A stretch of DNA of 64,000 nucleotides, taken from AWTP1-13 sp963827545 (GTDB lineage Bacteria; Pseudomonadota; Alphaproteobacteria; Rhizobiales; Hyphomicrobiaceae). The notes beneath the pieces are model-generated. The model was not told the DNA's origin and did not search any database. It saw only the letters and a program-made list of their open reading frames with translations. Below, one piece after another: positions 38,070-47,635 of this stretch (its first letter is position 1; each line of letters begins with the position of its first letter). The stretch covers positions 1 through 64,000 of the forward strand of contig CAWHBI010000044.1 of assembly GCA_963827545.1 (NCBI GenBank), read 5' to 3'. A program made the position numbers and the translations under genes.

Positions 38070-40526
38070 CTACAAGGCCTCCACCGCGCTCCGGATGGTC
38101 GCGATCAGGTTTGCGTCGCGCAGGGCCTTCTCCTCCGTATCGAGGATAAGGCTGAACGCCATTTTCTTGATCCTGCGGACCTCGGAGGGATCGGGCGGCC
38201 GGCCCTGGTAGGCGCAATCGCACATGATGTCGATCAGCCGCTCGGCGCCATCGAGGCGCCCCCAAAGGTAGTCGTGCTCTCTGAGAGAGCGGCTGAGGAA
38301 CCCCGCAAAGTGTCGGAACTCGGCGCCCTTGAGGGTCGGGCTTTCGGCGCCATCCCTGAGGGAGGCAGCGTCCACCGGACTGATGCGGTCGATGCGGATC
38401 TCGTCGTGCTCTCCCAGGTCCCGCCATTGCGGCAGCGGGAACGTCAGCACGTCCCAGAAAGCGAAGCCAACATAGTGCAGCACGACCTCGTGCTGCAGGG
38501 TCCGCGGCAGCGACTTGTCGAGGCAGGCCCCGGCGATCTCATCGAGATCGCCGTCGGTGGCTCTGAGGTCGAGCTCTTCCGCCAGCTGGCTCATGATGTC
38601 GTTGATCCGCTCGGCCAGCACGCCGTCCCCGAGCGCCGCGGTCGGGTCGCTCCTGCCGCTCGGCCCGTCGAGAACCTCGGCCAGCGCCACCAGGCGGGCC
38701 CTGATGCCGGGATACGCGAACTCGCCCGAGCGCAGCATGCGCAGGCGGCTGAGGGGGCGCTGGAAGCGCTGCTTGATCTCGTCGAGCTGCCCTGGCGCCA
38801 GGCCGCGGAACTCCGGCTCGGCCAGGCGCGAATAGAGAGCATTGATGCCGCGGATCACGAACGACAGCCGGCGCCGGCGAAAGTCGATGTCGAACCGGAC
38901 CAGGAAATCGATCCAGGGGTTGGAATGCGATCCGTCGACGATGCTGCTGCCGATCGGCAAGGGCCCCTTGGGCGGCATCACCCCCCGGCGAGCCGCCCAG
39001 GCCCGGATCGCCTCTGCCAGCGCGGCGCGGCGCGGGGAATCGCTCTCGAGCTCGGCGAGTTCGCAGGCGAGCTCGGCCAGATGCGACAGCACCGCCTCCA
39101 TCTTGAGCCTTGCGTAGACCTGATAGGCATAGTTGGCCTGCTTGGCCGCCGAGGCATTGGCGGCCTCGCGCCAGCGCCGGACGGCGCGCGCCCCGTCCGA
39201 CCTGGGGCCGGCCGTGCCCACGATCTCGGTCACGAGCACATCGATCGCCGGCCGGGCCGCTTCCAGCGCCGCACGCATCTGCCGCACCGAAGCGTTGAAG
39301 GCGGCAATCCTTGCGATATCGCCGTAGACCGGCTCGTGCGACGGGATGTCGGATAGCGCCGCCTTCAAGGTGTGCAGGAACCCCGGCGGCCGGCCGTCGG
39401 GCGGCGGCGGAGGGCGCTCGGGATCCGGATCGATGTAGACGATGCGCCGGTCGACCTCGCGGAATGCGGGACGCTCGCGGATGGCCGTGATCGCCGCCGA
39501 GAACGGCTTGTCGTTGACGATGCTGCCGTCGAGGAACGAGGTCTTGCCTGGATCGATGCCGGCCCGCACGTACTCCTTGAAATTGGCGTTCATGAAGCGG
39601 TCCCGGTCGGGCCAGGCGAGCCGCCGCTGCTCCAGCATCCGGTCGACATCGGCGAGCTGTGCCGGCGGAAATGCACCGGGAAACGACGACGTCGCACGCG
39701 CCGCCAGCGCCAGTCCCGGCACGTTGTCGTCGTCGAGGTCCGAGTCCTGGCTGCCGTCCGACCAGTGGCAGAACTTGAACGACCACAGCAGGCTCTGCTC
39801 GCGCTCGTGGATCTCGGCCGGCGTGTTGATCTCCAGGCGGCGCGGGTAGCCGAAGAAGTCGGTGACGGTGACCGAAAGATCGAGGGCGTGCCCCGGCGGC
39901 AGCAGCGAGGAGGTTTTCGGCCCGGCACGCCCCATTCCGATCATGGCGTCGTAGAGCAGCGCGAGGAAGCGGTCGCCGTCGAACGGCGGCTCGAACCAGC
40001 GCGAGCGGAAGAACATCGACAGCCGGTTTCGAATTTCGCGGTCCGTCACCGGCCCCAGGATGCGCAGGCGGAACAGCACCCACAGAACGGGATAGAGCAG
40101 CACCTTGTTCCACGGCTTGGCCCGCTGCGCCGGCGCCAGCAGATGCAGCACGTCCGCCTCCTCGAGCCACATCTTGCGCATGTGGTCGATCGACAGGTCG
40201 TGGGCCAGCGCGCGCGCCAGCATTATGCCGCTGATGCCGCCCGCCGAGGCGCCGGCCACGCTGTCGACGATGACGCGCAGGTCCAGGTCCTTGCCGATCA
40301 GCTTGAGGAGCGAGAAATAGGCTTCCTCGGTGTCGCGCTCGCGCTCGTCCGGCCCGTTCAGCGATGCGAATGTCTCGGTCTGGCGGCGCTGCGGGTCGGG
40401 CACCGACTGATAACGCATGGACGCGCGCGCCAGCTTCAGCAGCTCCTTGATGACGCCATGCATGTAGAGGACGAGCGACACGCCCCCGTAGCAAACGAGC
40501 GCCAGCCGTAGTTCCTTCTCCTTCAC
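38070..40526 (-). CDS. Patatin-like phospholipase with DUF3376
   Basis: An 818-residue protein of the TIGR03607 patatin-related family. Patatin signature: LRLALVCYGGVSLVLYMHGV (oxyanion Gly region), nucleophile GASAGG (about residue 93) and FLDGSIVNDKPF, where the usual DG[AG] dyad is DGS. The C-terminal half (from about residue 400) is the DUF3376 region. No signal peptide is visible, so a cytosolic or cytosol-facing lipase is likely; substrate lipids are unknown. The start is GTG 40526 with GAGGG upstream. It is convergent with the PBP gene. Confidence 0.87.
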   Translation of the reverse strand: MKEKELRLALVCYGGVSLVLYMHGVIKELLKLARASMRYQSVPDPQRRQTETFASLNGPDERERDTEEAYFSLLKLIGKDLDLRVIVDSVAGASAGGISGIMLARALAHDLSIDHMRKMWLEEADVLHLLAPAQRAKPWNKVLLYPVLWVLFRLRILGPVTDREIRNRLSMFFRSRWFEPPFDGDRFLALLYDAMIGMGRAGPKTSSLLPPGHALDLSVTVTDFFGYPRRLEINTPAEIHEREQSLLWSFKFCHWSDGSQDSDLDDDNVPGLALAARATSSFPGAFPPAQLADVDRMLEQRRLAWPDRDRFMNANFKEYVRAGIDPGKTSFLDGSIVNDKPFSAAITAIRERPAFREVDRRIVYIDPDPERPPPPPDGRPPGFLHTLKAALSDIPSHEPVYGDIARIAAFNASVRQMRAALEAARPAIDVLVTEIVGTAGPRSDGARAVRRWREAANASAAKQANYAYQVYARLKMEAVLSHLAELACELAELESDSPRRAALAEAIRAWAARRGVMPPKGPLPIGSSIVDGSHSNPWIDFLVRFDIDFRRRRLSFVIRGINALYSRLAEPEFRGLAPGQLDEIKQRFQRPLSRLRMLRSGEFAYPGIRARLVALAEVLDGPSGRSDPTAALGDGVLAERINDIMSQLAEELDLRATDGDLDEIAGACLDKSLPRTLQHEVVLHYVGFAFWDVLTFPLPQWRDLGEHDEIRIDRISPVDAASLRDGAESPTLKGAEFRHFAGFLSRSLREHDYLWGRLDGAERLIDIMCDCAYQGRPPDPSEVRRIKKMAFSLILDTEEKALRDANLIATIRSAVEAL

Positions 40527-40889
40527 GTCGGAGCCCTCGCCTCCGCCGCACCGTCTGCGGCTCCAACAAGCGCGACCCGGGTGTCATACCGGGGTCCCCG
40601 GTAGCCAGCCATCCGCGAGCGCTGCAGGCAGGAGGTGCGCCTGTCCCGGCGACGCCGGCTGTTTGCTGGTTGCAGCAAACGGCCGCAAGACCAGGCTTGC
40701 ACATGCCGCCGACAACAATACGAGGCTAAACATGAAGATCGCTTTATCGCTGCCGAGTTGCCTTGCAAAGGCAGCAGGATCCCAGGAAACTGCCGACTTG
40801 CCGTTGTTGCGGTCGTGCCAGGGCCAGCGATTTCTATGCCTGAGCATCTGTCCCGGAGGCTCGCGCGCGGGCATCAGAAGGGCTCAGTA
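40527..40889. other. Gap between divergent patatin and cupin genes
   Basis: These 363 bases must hold promoters for both divergently transcribed neighbours. Short open frames run across them on both strands, but none has a convincing ribosome-binding site or a recognisable product. I see no clear repeat. Confidence 0.5.
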
Positions 40890-41390
40890 ATGCCTGAAGT
40901 TCTCCAGCTCGGTGCCAATGGATGGATGCCAAACAATCCGCGTCTGCCGGTGCTGCTCTACCGCGACGCCGTCCCGCTGGAAGGCGCCGACCCTGCTGCC
41001 GCCTTCGAGGACCTCTTTCTGCGCAACGGCTGGCCGCCCCAGTGGCGCAACGGCGTCTACCCCTTTCACCACTATCACTCGAACGCGCACGAGGTGCTGG
41101 GTTTCGCAGCCGGAGATGCGCGCCTGGTCCTCGGCGGCCCAGGCGGCCATGAGGTTTCCGTCAGGGCGGGAGATGTCGCCGTGCTGCCCGCCGGCACCGG
41201 ACATTTCCGCCTCGAGGCAACCCGCGACTTCCTGGTCGTCGGTGCCTATCCGCCGGATCAGACGGCAGACCTGTGCCGCGGCGCGCCGACCCCGGAGATG
41301 ATCGCCCGCATCGCGGGTCTGACCTTCCCGGCAACCGACCCGGTGCGAGGAAAGGGCGGACCCCTCACGTCACTCTGGCGCGCCCGTTGA
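40890..41390 (+). CDS. YjlB-type cupin-domain protein
   Basis: A 166-residue single-cupin protein. It carries NGVYPFHHYHSNAHEVLGFAAGDARLVLGG (metal-binding His residues in FHHYHSNAHE) and VRAGDVAVLPAGTGHFRLE with the second cupin motif. B. subtilis YjlB is the best-known relative, without an assigned function. ATG 40890 has AGAAGGGC about 9 bases upstream; longer in-frame extensions lack homology. It is divergent from the patatin gene. Confidence 0.85.
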   Translation: MPEVLQLGANGWMPNNPRLPVLLYRDAVPLEGADPAAAFEDLFLRNGWPPQWRNGVYPFHHYHSNAHEVLGFAAGDARLVLGGPGGHEVSVRAGDVAVLPAGTGHFRLEATRDFLVVGAYPPDQTADLCRGAPTPEMIARIAGLTFPATDPVRGKGGPLTSLWRAR

Positions 41391-41570
41391 CTGCCTAGTG
41401 TCCCGAACCCGAGTTCGCACACACCGTGCGGCAATTGCATTTGCGAACTTCCCTAACGCGCGCGTGCCCGTGCGTGTCCCTCTTTCGCTGGTCGAAAGGG
41501 CGCGTCCATATGCGTCGCCGTCGGAATATGTTAGCTTGACCGCGCGGCAATAGCGTCACCAGCGGCGCTC

Positions 41571-41981
41571 ATGACAATGCGAAGGGATGTTCTTTCCATT
41601 TTTGCCACTGTGGCGCTGGCTTGCGTCGCGGTATCAGCTGCGGGCGGGGATCGTGCGGTCGCGCAGCCCACGGCCGATCCAGCCGAGAAGATAGCTGTTG
41701 GCGACGTTCTGCAGGTCGCGATATTCGAGTCGCCCTTTTATAGCTTGCGGCCGGGCAACTTTGTCACGCTCCCCTCGCAGACGGTCGATTGCGACGGCAC
41801 CATTTCGGTCCCGTTTGCGGGCCAAATTCATGCTGCAGGGCGCACGCTGGTTGAAATCCGGCGCGAGATCGAAGCGCAACTGGCCAAGCGTGTGGTCGAG
41901 CCCCTCATCACGGTCACGCTGCACGAATCAGGACGGCCGATCCTGGGCGGGTGCCGGCCTCTCATCGAGACAAATGGCTAG
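41571..41981 (+). CDS. Truncated polysaccharide export (Wza-like) protein
   Basis: A 136-residue protein with a signal sequence (VLSIFATVALACVAVSAAGG). A Poly_export domain (PF02563) follows: KIAVGDVLQVAIFESP, SLRPGNFVTLPSQTVDCDGTISVPFAG and GRTLVEIRREIEAQLAKRV. The SLBB domains that normally follow are missing, and the final 15 residues (GRPILGGCRPLIETNG) are not family-like. It looks like a truncated export outer-membrane protein. The stop codon abuts the stop of the convergent FadR gene with no gap. No glycan genes are nearby. Confidence 0.72.
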   Translation: MTMRRDVLSIFATVALACVAVSAAGGDRAVAQPTADPAEKIAVGDVLQVAIFESPFYSLRPGNFVTLPSQTVDCDGTISVPFAGQIHAAGRTLVEIRREIEAQLAKRVVEPLITVTLHESGRPILGGCRPLIETNG

Positions 41982-42764
41982 TCACTTCGCACGCTGCTGC
42001 CGCTCGGCGAGTCGGCGGTAGCGCTTGAGGCTTCCCGTCAGGTGATTGCGCATCGCCCTGCGTGCTTCGCCGGGATCGCCGTTGCGAATGGCCTCGTGGA
42101 TGCGTCCATGCTCCATTTGAATGCGCATCAGATACTGCCGCTGCTCCTCCGGCGTGCTCAACGCGACGCGCACGCTCTGCCGCGGAATGACGTGGCGCCC
42201 GAGGAACTCCAGGAACTCGGCGAAGCGCGGATTGCCAGAGGCCTCGGCGATCGCCAGGTGGAAGGCGAAGTCTTCGTTGACGGCGCCCTCGCCCTTGCGG
42301 ATGGCGGCCTCGATTGCGCGCAAGGCGCCTGCGATCGGGGCGAGACGTCGCGGTGTGACGCGCTCTGCCGCCAGTGCGGCGCCTTCCACCTCGATCGCCT
42401 GGCGCAGCTCCATGACCTCCAGAACGTCCTCGATTGAGCTCAGCCCTTGAGGATCGATGCGGAACGGGACACGGCTGACGTCGGCGGCCACGTATGCGCC
42501 AGATCCCTGACGGGTCATCACCAGGCCGTCGGCGCGCAATGCGGCCACCGCCTCGCGCACGACCGTGCGGCTCACCCCCATGGCGCTCATCAGCTCCTGC
42601 TCGGTGGGAAGACGCGCACCCGGCGCCAGTCGCCCGCTGCTGATCTCCTTCTTGATCCGCTCGATCACCTCGTCCGTGAGGTTTCGCGCAGGCCGCAGCG
42701 GCCGCAGCAGGGTGTGCTTGCCAGCCGACGGCAGTGTGACTAAACTTCGCGTTTGTCGGGTCAT
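41982..42764 (-). CDS. FadR/GntR-family transcriptional regulator
   Basis: A 260-residue regulator. The N-terminal winged helix (residues 28-95) shows ISSGRLAPGARLPTEQELMSAMGVSRTVVREAVAALRADGLV (abridged here as LPTEQELMSAMGVSRTVVRE) and RQGSGAYVA. The C-terminal FCD ligand-binding domain has VMELRQAIEVEGAALAAER, the conserved metal-binding DFAFHLAIAEASGNPRF, and EHGRIHEAI. FadR-type regulators usually control sugar-acid or fatty-acid pathways and respond to a small carboxylate; the target is unknown. ATG 42764 fits the family. No obvious target operon is adjacent. Confidence 0.9.
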   Translation of the reverse strand: MTRQTRSLVTLPSAGKHTLLRPLRPARNLTDEVIERIKKEISSGRLAPGARLPTEQELMSAMGVSRTVVREAVAALRADGLVMTRQGSGAYVAADVSRVPFRIDPQGLSSIEDVLEVMELRQAIEVEGAALAAERVTPRRLAPIAGALRAIEAAIRKGEGAVNEDFAFHLAIAEASGNPRFAEFLEFLGRHVIPRQSVRVALSTPEEQRQYLMRIQMEHGRIHEAIRNGDPGEARRAMRNHLTGSLKRYRRLAERQQRAK

Positions 42765-43270
42765 CGTACAACTTCGTTTACGACCGATCCCGCGCGCGTG
42801 CAACAACCGGAGTGTCCGGCGCCTCGAGATTGCTTCGCAAACCCAGGCCCACCTACGGTCCCAGGCGCCGAGACCTACGGCAAGCTCGGCCTGTCGGCGG
42901 GCAACTACTATTGGAAGGACAAGGTCTACCGCAGCAAATAGGGTGGGCTGCGTAGGCTGAGTGCACGGCGGGTGTCGGTTGGTTATCCGGCGCCCGCCGT
43001 AGTTTGCTGGTAGCAATGAAATGCGCGAGCCCACCGCGTTCTTCATAGAATGGGCACTAGAGCAGGATCGCTCCACATCAACCCTGAGCCTTGCAGCGAG
43101 ACGAACCGCTTGCAGTACCGCTGCACGCATGGAACATTGGCGCGGTCCACTTTCCTTTACAATCCAGGAAAGGGCCGGTCAGTCCTCCCTTCGATTCCTC
43201 TAGTCATCGGCGGATTGACCCAACAAGCGAGAGGAGAGGCCCGGGAAGCCCACGAACCGGCCTCGCGGCC
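42765..43270. other. Gap between FadR regulator and CNNM gene
   Basis: The 506 bases contain a short open frame (42753-42941, ending GNYYWKDKVYRSK) that I cannot assign; it may be a remnant or chance. A family C terminus (CTAGAGCAGGATCGC) is near 43056. Nothing else stands out. Confidence 0.45.
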
Positions 43271-44566
43271 GTGTTCGAAATCGCTGTCGTGCTGGTTCTC
43301 ATCGCCCTCAACGGGCTCTTCGCCCTTTCCGAGCTTGCGGTCGTATCGTCCAGACGCTCCCGCCTCAGGGCGCTGGCGCAAGAGGGCCGGCGGGGTGCCA
43401 ACCGGGCGCTGGCGCTGGCCGCCGATCCAAGCCGCTTCCTGTCGACCGTCCAGATCGGCATCACGGCCGTAGGGTTGATCGCCGGCGCCTACTCGGGCGC
43501 AACCCTGACGGCCGATCTCACATACATCCTCCTAGAGCGCGGTGTGCCGGATGTCGCGGCCGAATGGCTGGCCTACGTCGGCGTGTTCTCCGTGATCACC
43601 TACGTGTCGCTCATCATCGGCGAGCTCGTGCCCAAGAATCTGGCGCTGCGCAATGCCGAGACCATCGCCTGCGCGGTCGCGCCGCTGATGATGGCGCTCT
43701 CCCGCATCGCTGCGCCGGCTGTCTGGATCCTCCATATCTCCACCAAACCGGTGTTCTGGCTGCTGCGGCACAAGGCGCACGCACCGAGCACCGTGACTGA
43801 GGAGGAGATCAAGACGCTGATCGCCGAAGCGGAGACTGCGGGGGTTCTGGAGAGCGGCGAGCATCGCATGATCTCGGGCGTGCTGCGGCTCGGCGATCGC
43901 CCGGTGCGCGGGCTGATGACGCCCCGGACCGAGGTCGACTGGATCGATTTGACGGCGACGCGCGAACAGATCATCGAGCAAATCCTGACCACGCAGCACT
44001 CGCGCGTGCCCGTTGGGGAGGGCACGCCCGATGCCTTCATCGGCGTGATGCGAACGCGCGAACCCCTTGCTGCACTGGTCACGGGCAAGGCGCTCGATGT
44101 CAGATCGTACGTCCGCTCTGCTCCGGTGATCCCCGACACCACCGACGCCCTGGATGCACTCGAAATGCTGCGCGACGCCGAAGTGCCGATGGCCCTCATC
44201 CACGACGAGTACGGCCACTTCGAAGGCATCGTCACGCCGGCCGACATCCTGGAAGCAATTGCCGGCGTGTTCCGCTCTGATGCCCTGGGAGAGGAGCCGC
44301 AGGCCATTCCGCGAGACGATGGCTCATGGCTGCTGGCGGGATGGATGCCGGCAGACGAGATGGCGGACCAGCTCGGGATTACGCTCCCGCCCAAGCGCGA
44401 CTATCAGACGCTCGCCGGCTTCATGCTCGTGCACCTGCAACATCTGCCCTCGACGGGCGAGAGCATCGAGGTCTCCGGCTGGCGCTTCGAGGTTGTCGAT
44501 CTCGACGGCCGCCGCATCGACAAAGTGCTGGCGAGCCGTGTCCCCGTGACGCGCCGGCAGATATGA
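43271..44566 (+). CDS. CNNM/CorC (hemolysin) family membrane protein
   Basis: This 431-residue protein has a DUF21 domain with about four membrane segments (FEIAVVLVLIALNGLFALSELAVVSSRRSRL abridged: VVLVLIALNGLFALSELAV; then ITYVSLIIGELVPKNLALR). A pair of CBS domains (RGLMTPRTEVDWIDL; HDEYGHFEGIVTPADILEAIAG) and a C-terminal CorC_HlyC domain (TLAGFMLVHLQHLPSTGE) follow. Relatives export Mg2+ or Co2+. GTG 43271 is chosen as the family's usual start, but no strong ribosome-binding site is seen. It is convergent with the metallopeptidase gene. Confidence 0.88.
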   Translation: MFEIAVVLVLIALNGLFALSELAVVSSRRSRLRALAQEGRRGANRALALAADPSRFLSTVQIGITAVGLIAGAYSGATLTADLTYILLERGVPDVAAEWLAYVGVFSVITYVSLIIGELVPKNLALRNAETIACAVAPLMMALSRIAAPAVWILHISTKPVFWLLRHKAHAPSTVTEEEIKTLIAEAETAGVLESGEHRMISGVLRLGDRPVRGLMTPRTEVDWIDLTATREQIIEQILTTQHSRVPVGEGTPDAFIGVMRTREPLAALVTGKALDVRSYVRSAPVIPDTTDALDALEMLRDAEVPMALIHDEYGHFEGIVTPADILEAIAGVFRSDALGEEPQAIPRDDGSWLLAGWMPADEMADQLGITLPPKRDYQTLAGFMLVHLQHLPSTGESIEVSGWRFEVVDLDGRRIDKVLASRVPVTRRQI

Positions 44567-44573
44567 TCCGTCC

Positions 44574-45323
44574 TCAGGGCGCAGCGCCGTAGCGGTGCAG
44601 GTCCGCCCCGTGATTGCGCAGCCAGCGCTTGGCTTCCTCCAGCCGGGGCATCGAGCGCGCCACCAGCTTCCAGAAGCGCGGGCCGTGGTTCATCTCGATG
44701 AGGTGCGCGACCTCGTGCGCGGCCACGTAGTCGAGTACATGGGCAGGCGCCAGGATCAGCCGCCACGAGAACGACAGCAGCCCACCGGCCGTGCACGAAC
44801 CCCAGCGGCTGGTTTGATCGCGCAACGTGATGCTGCGCGCCTTCACGCCGAGGTTCCTGGCGTGCAGCGAGACGCACCGGTCGAGGTCGGCACGGGCCTG
44901 TTCGATCAGCCAGTCGCGCAGCCTCCGCGGCGCATGCTCGCTACGGCCGCAGACGTTGAGGCGAGGTGTCCTGCCGCCTGCGCACTCGATCTCCACCACC
45001 GCTCTCGCGCGAAGTGGCCCCGTGAAGCAGACGTGATGCAGATCGCCGCGCAATGGAATCCGTGCCCCGTCCGCGAAGGGAACGGGCTCCGGCACGCTGC
45101 CCAATCGCTCGCGCACCCAGTCGATGTTGCTCCTGAGAAACTTGCCGGCCTCTTCCATGCGGCACTGGGCGGGAACGGTGACGATGACGGCCCGCTTCGT
45201 CTTGCTCACCCTCAACGTGAGGCGCCGCGCCGCCGGGTGGCGCCGAACCTCGATGGGGGCGCCGATCGCCTCCAGCTCCAGTCCGCTCTTGACAGTTTGC
45301 CCGTGCCCTCTGCCCGTCGGCAT
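44574..45323 (-). CDS. YgjP/SprT-like M48-type metallopeptidase
   Basis: A 249-residue protein of the DUF45/YgjP family. VRRHPAARRLTLRVSKTKRAVIVTVP near the N-terminus is typical. SRWGSCTAGGLLSFSWRLILAP precedes the zinc motif HEVAHLIEMNHGPRFW (HExxH with downstream His). It is a predicted cytosolic zinc peptidase; substrate unknown. Start ATG 45323. It ends 7 bases from the CNNM stop, in opposite orientation. Confidence 0.88.
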   Translation of the reverse strand: MPTGRGHGQTVKSGLELEAIGAPIEVRRHPAARRLTLRVSKTKRAVIVTVPAQCRMEEAGKFLRSNIDWVRERLGSVPEPVPFADGARIPLRGDLHHVCFTGPLRARAVVEIECAGGRTPRLNVCGRSEHAPRRLRDWLIEQARADLDRCVSLHARNLGVKARSITLRDQTSRWGSCTAGGLLSFSWRLILAPAHVLDYVAAHEVAHLIEMNHGPRFWKLVARSMPRLEEAKRWLRNHGADLHRYGAAP

Positions 45324-45506
45324 TCACGCCCCTCCTGAACCCCGCACGGCTACGCGTGATCGTCGCGCAAGCCGCACATCGCGCCGTGATCGGAATGCTG
45401 GCCTAGCAAATTTTGCGGGACTCGGTCAGCATCCATCGACCCTTGCTTAGCATACAAGGCAGCCGTGTGGCGGGAGCGCGACAGGCGAGTGAATCAATCT
45501 TTGGGG

Positions 45507-46850
45507 TCAGGCGTAGCGGGGGAAGCTGAACGCGAGCGCCTCGAGCTCCTGCGTTCTGCGAGCGCGGCGCGGCACGGCAACCATATGTTCGAGCTGCGCG
45601 ATCGAGAGGCTGGTGCTCGCGCATGGATCGTGCGCGCGCATGAATTTGGCCATGCGCGGGGCAATTTCGGAGCGGAAGCGGGCGCCGTTGAAGATGCCGT
45701 AGTGTCCGACCTTCGGACATTCGATGTGCACTCTGCGCTCGGCTGCAACATTCACACACAAATCGTGTGCGGCGAAGCACTGCCCGGTGCCGGTGATGTC
45801 GTCCCTCTCGCCTTCCACCGTCATCAGGGCTGGCCGCCGAATTGCTGCAAGATCGACACTGCGGCCACGGTGCGTCATGAGACCGCGCGGCAGCAGGTGC
45901 TGCACGAACACGGTATCGACCGTCTGCAGGTAGAACTCAGCCGTGAGGTCCATGACGGCCAGATACTCGTCGTAGAACTCGCGGTGCTTCTCCGCCGAGT
46001 CGCCGTCGCCGCGCACCAGGTGCAGGAACATTTCCTTGTGCGCCTGCATGTGCCGGTCGAGGTTCATGGTCATGAAGCCCGAGAGCTGCAGGAACCCGGG
46101 GTACACCTGGCGGCCGCGGCCGGGGTTCGGCCAGGGCACGTTGGTGATGACGTTGCGGCGGAACCAGTCGGTGCCGCGCTTTTCGGCCAGCGTGTTCACG
46201 ACCGTGGGGTTGATGCGGGTGTCGACCGGGCCTCCGGCCAGCACCAGCGACAGCGGCACGCTGGGATCGCCGTCGGCCTCCATCAACGCCGTGGCGGCAA
46301 GCACGGGTACGGATGGCTGGCACACGGCAAAGACATGCACGTCGCCGCCGAAGAAGCGGAACATGCCGATCATCATGTCGATGTAGTCGTCGAGATCGAA
46401 GCGCCCCGCCGACAGCGGCATGTCGAGCGCATCCTGCCAGTCGGTGATGTAGACGTCGTGGTCGGGCAGGAACGTCTCGACGGTGCCGCGCAGCAGCGTC
46501 GCGAAGTGGCCCGACATCGGCGCGACCAGCAGCAGGCGCGGATTGCCGGCGCTGCGCGTGGGATCGCTCTCGCGCTTGAAGCGCGTGAGCTTGCAGGCAG
46601 GATGTTGCCACACGACCTCCTCGCTGACGCGGACGGGCGTGCGGTCGATCATGGTATGGGCAATGCCGAACGCGGGCTTGGGATAGCGGCGCGTTGCCCG
46701 CTCGAATACCTCGCAGGCGGCGATCGCATTGCGGCCAAGGGCGGTGTGCGTCAGCGGGTTGAAGGGATTGAAGAAGAGCCGGCACGAATCGGCGGCCACC
46801 CGGGCCGGCCGCACTGCAGCGCGGCCCAGCTCATACCAGTGGTAGAGCAC
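45507..46850 (-). CDS. phaZ: Intracellular polyhydroxyalkanoate depolymerase
   Basis: A 447-residue intracellular PHA depolymerase that mobilises stored polyester granules. The family has the N-terminal YHWYELGRAAVRPARVAAD, LLVAPMSGHFATLLRGTVETFLPDHDVYITDW (abridged: MSGHFATLLRGTVE), and the nucleophile region VFAVCQPSVPVLAA, in which a cysteine replaces the usual lipase-box serine. The C-terminal His lies in VGHYGIFNG. Presence implies PHB storage, although no synthase is in the window. No signal peptide, in agreement with the cytosolic granule site. Confidence 0.92.
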   Translation of the reverse strand: MLYHWYELGRAAVRPARVAADSCRLFFNPFNPLTHTALGRNAIAACEVFERATRRYPKPAFGIAHTMIDRTPVRVSEEVVWQHPACKLTRFKRESDPTRSAGNPRLLLVAPMSGHFATLLRGTVETFLPDHDVYITDWQDALDMPLSAGRFDLDDYIDMMIGMFRFFGGDVHVFAVCQPSVPVLAATALMEADGDPSVPLSLVLAGGPVDTRINPTVVNTLAEKRGTDWFRRNVITNVPWPNPGRGRQVYPGFLQLSGFMTMNLDRHMQAHKEMFLHLVRGDGDSAEKHREFYDEYLAVMDLTAEFYLQTVDTVFVQHLLPRGLMTHRGRSVDLAAIRRPALMTVEGERDDITGTGQCFAAHDLCVNVAAERRVHIECPKVGHYGIFNGARFRSEIAPRMAKFMRAHDPCASTSLSIAQLEHMVAVPRRARRTQELEALAFSFPRYA

Positions 46851-47002
46851 GAAAAGCGTCCCCCGGTTCTATTCCCAAGCCAAGTCGAGCGTACGCATCG
46901 TGCATTGCGATGCGGTTATCGACACGACAGGCAAACCAAGTCTCAGCGCCCCTCAAGTCCAATTTGCACTGATTCGTGAGATAGTTAAAGGTCGTGTTTT
47001 CT

Positions 47003-47620
47003 TTACAACAGCTTGCCCAGGGCGGCGGCCAGCGCATCGACATTGGTGCTATGCGGGAAATGCGTGCGATAGGCGCCGTCGGGTCCCATGACGTAGATGA
47101 TCGAGGAATGGTCGATGGTGTAGCCGGCCGTCGACTTGGGATCGCCCACCTTCCGGACATAGACGCGATAGGCCTTGGCGACGGCCTCGATCTCGGCGGG
47201 CGTGCCCGTGAGGCCGACGAGGCGGGGGTGGAAGCTCTGCACGTACATGGCGAGTTGCGCCGGCGTGTCGCGCTCAGGATCGACGGTGATGAGCACGGGC
47301 ACGACCCGATCGGCTTTCGGTCCCAGCTTGTCGAGGGCCGCCGACATCACCTGCAGCCCCGAGGGGCACACATCGGGGCAGAACGTAAACCCGAAGAACA
47401 CCACCATGGTACGGCCCCGGAAGTCCTGCTCGGTCACGTGCTTGCCGGTGTGGTCGGTGAGTGTGAACGGGCCGCCGACCAGGGCCTGACCCATGATCCT
47501 GATGTTGCCCGCCGGAAGCAGCTTGTCACGCGCCTGGGGGAACAGCGCCAGCGCCGCGGCCCCGCCGACGGCGAGGCCGGCGAGCACGAGCAGCGCAAGT
47601 TTCAGGCTGGCCGATTTCAC
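47003..47620 (-). CDS. SCO1/SenC-family copper chaperone
   Basis: A 205-residue thioredoxin-fold protein with an N-terminal membrane anchor (LKLALLVLAGLAVGGAAALAL). It has the copper-binding CPDVC (about residue 81) and the distal His in TAGYTIDHSSIIYVM, and typical FFGFTFCPDVCPSGLQ. It helps assemble the CuA site of cytochrome oxidase in the periplasm. It lies 15 bases downstream of an ABC-2 permease on the same strand, so it probably forms the third gene of that operon. Confidence 0.9.
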   Translation of the reverse strand: MKSASLKLALLVLAGLAVGGAAALALFPQARDKLLPAGNIRIMGQALVGGPFTLTDHTGKHVTEQDFRGRTMVVFFGFTFCPDVCPSGLQVMSAALDKLGPKADRVVPVLITVDPERDTPAQLAMYVQSFHPRLVGLTGTPAEIEAVAKAYRVYVRKVGDPKSTAGYTIDHSSIIYVMGPDGAYRTHFPHSTNVDALAAALGKLL

Positions 47621-47635
47621 CGTGCGACCTTGCTT

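Noticed and set aside
40584..40874. Lipoprotein-like open frame on the minus strand upstream of the patatin gene
   Set aside because: A hydrophobic stretch with a cysteine is present, but there is no ribosome-binding site and no family resemblance.
42753..42941. Short plus-strand open frame ending GNYYWKDKVYRSK
   Set aside because: It overlaps the start of the divergent FadR gene, has no ribosome-binding site, and I cannot assign it to a family. It could be a remnant, but support is too weak.
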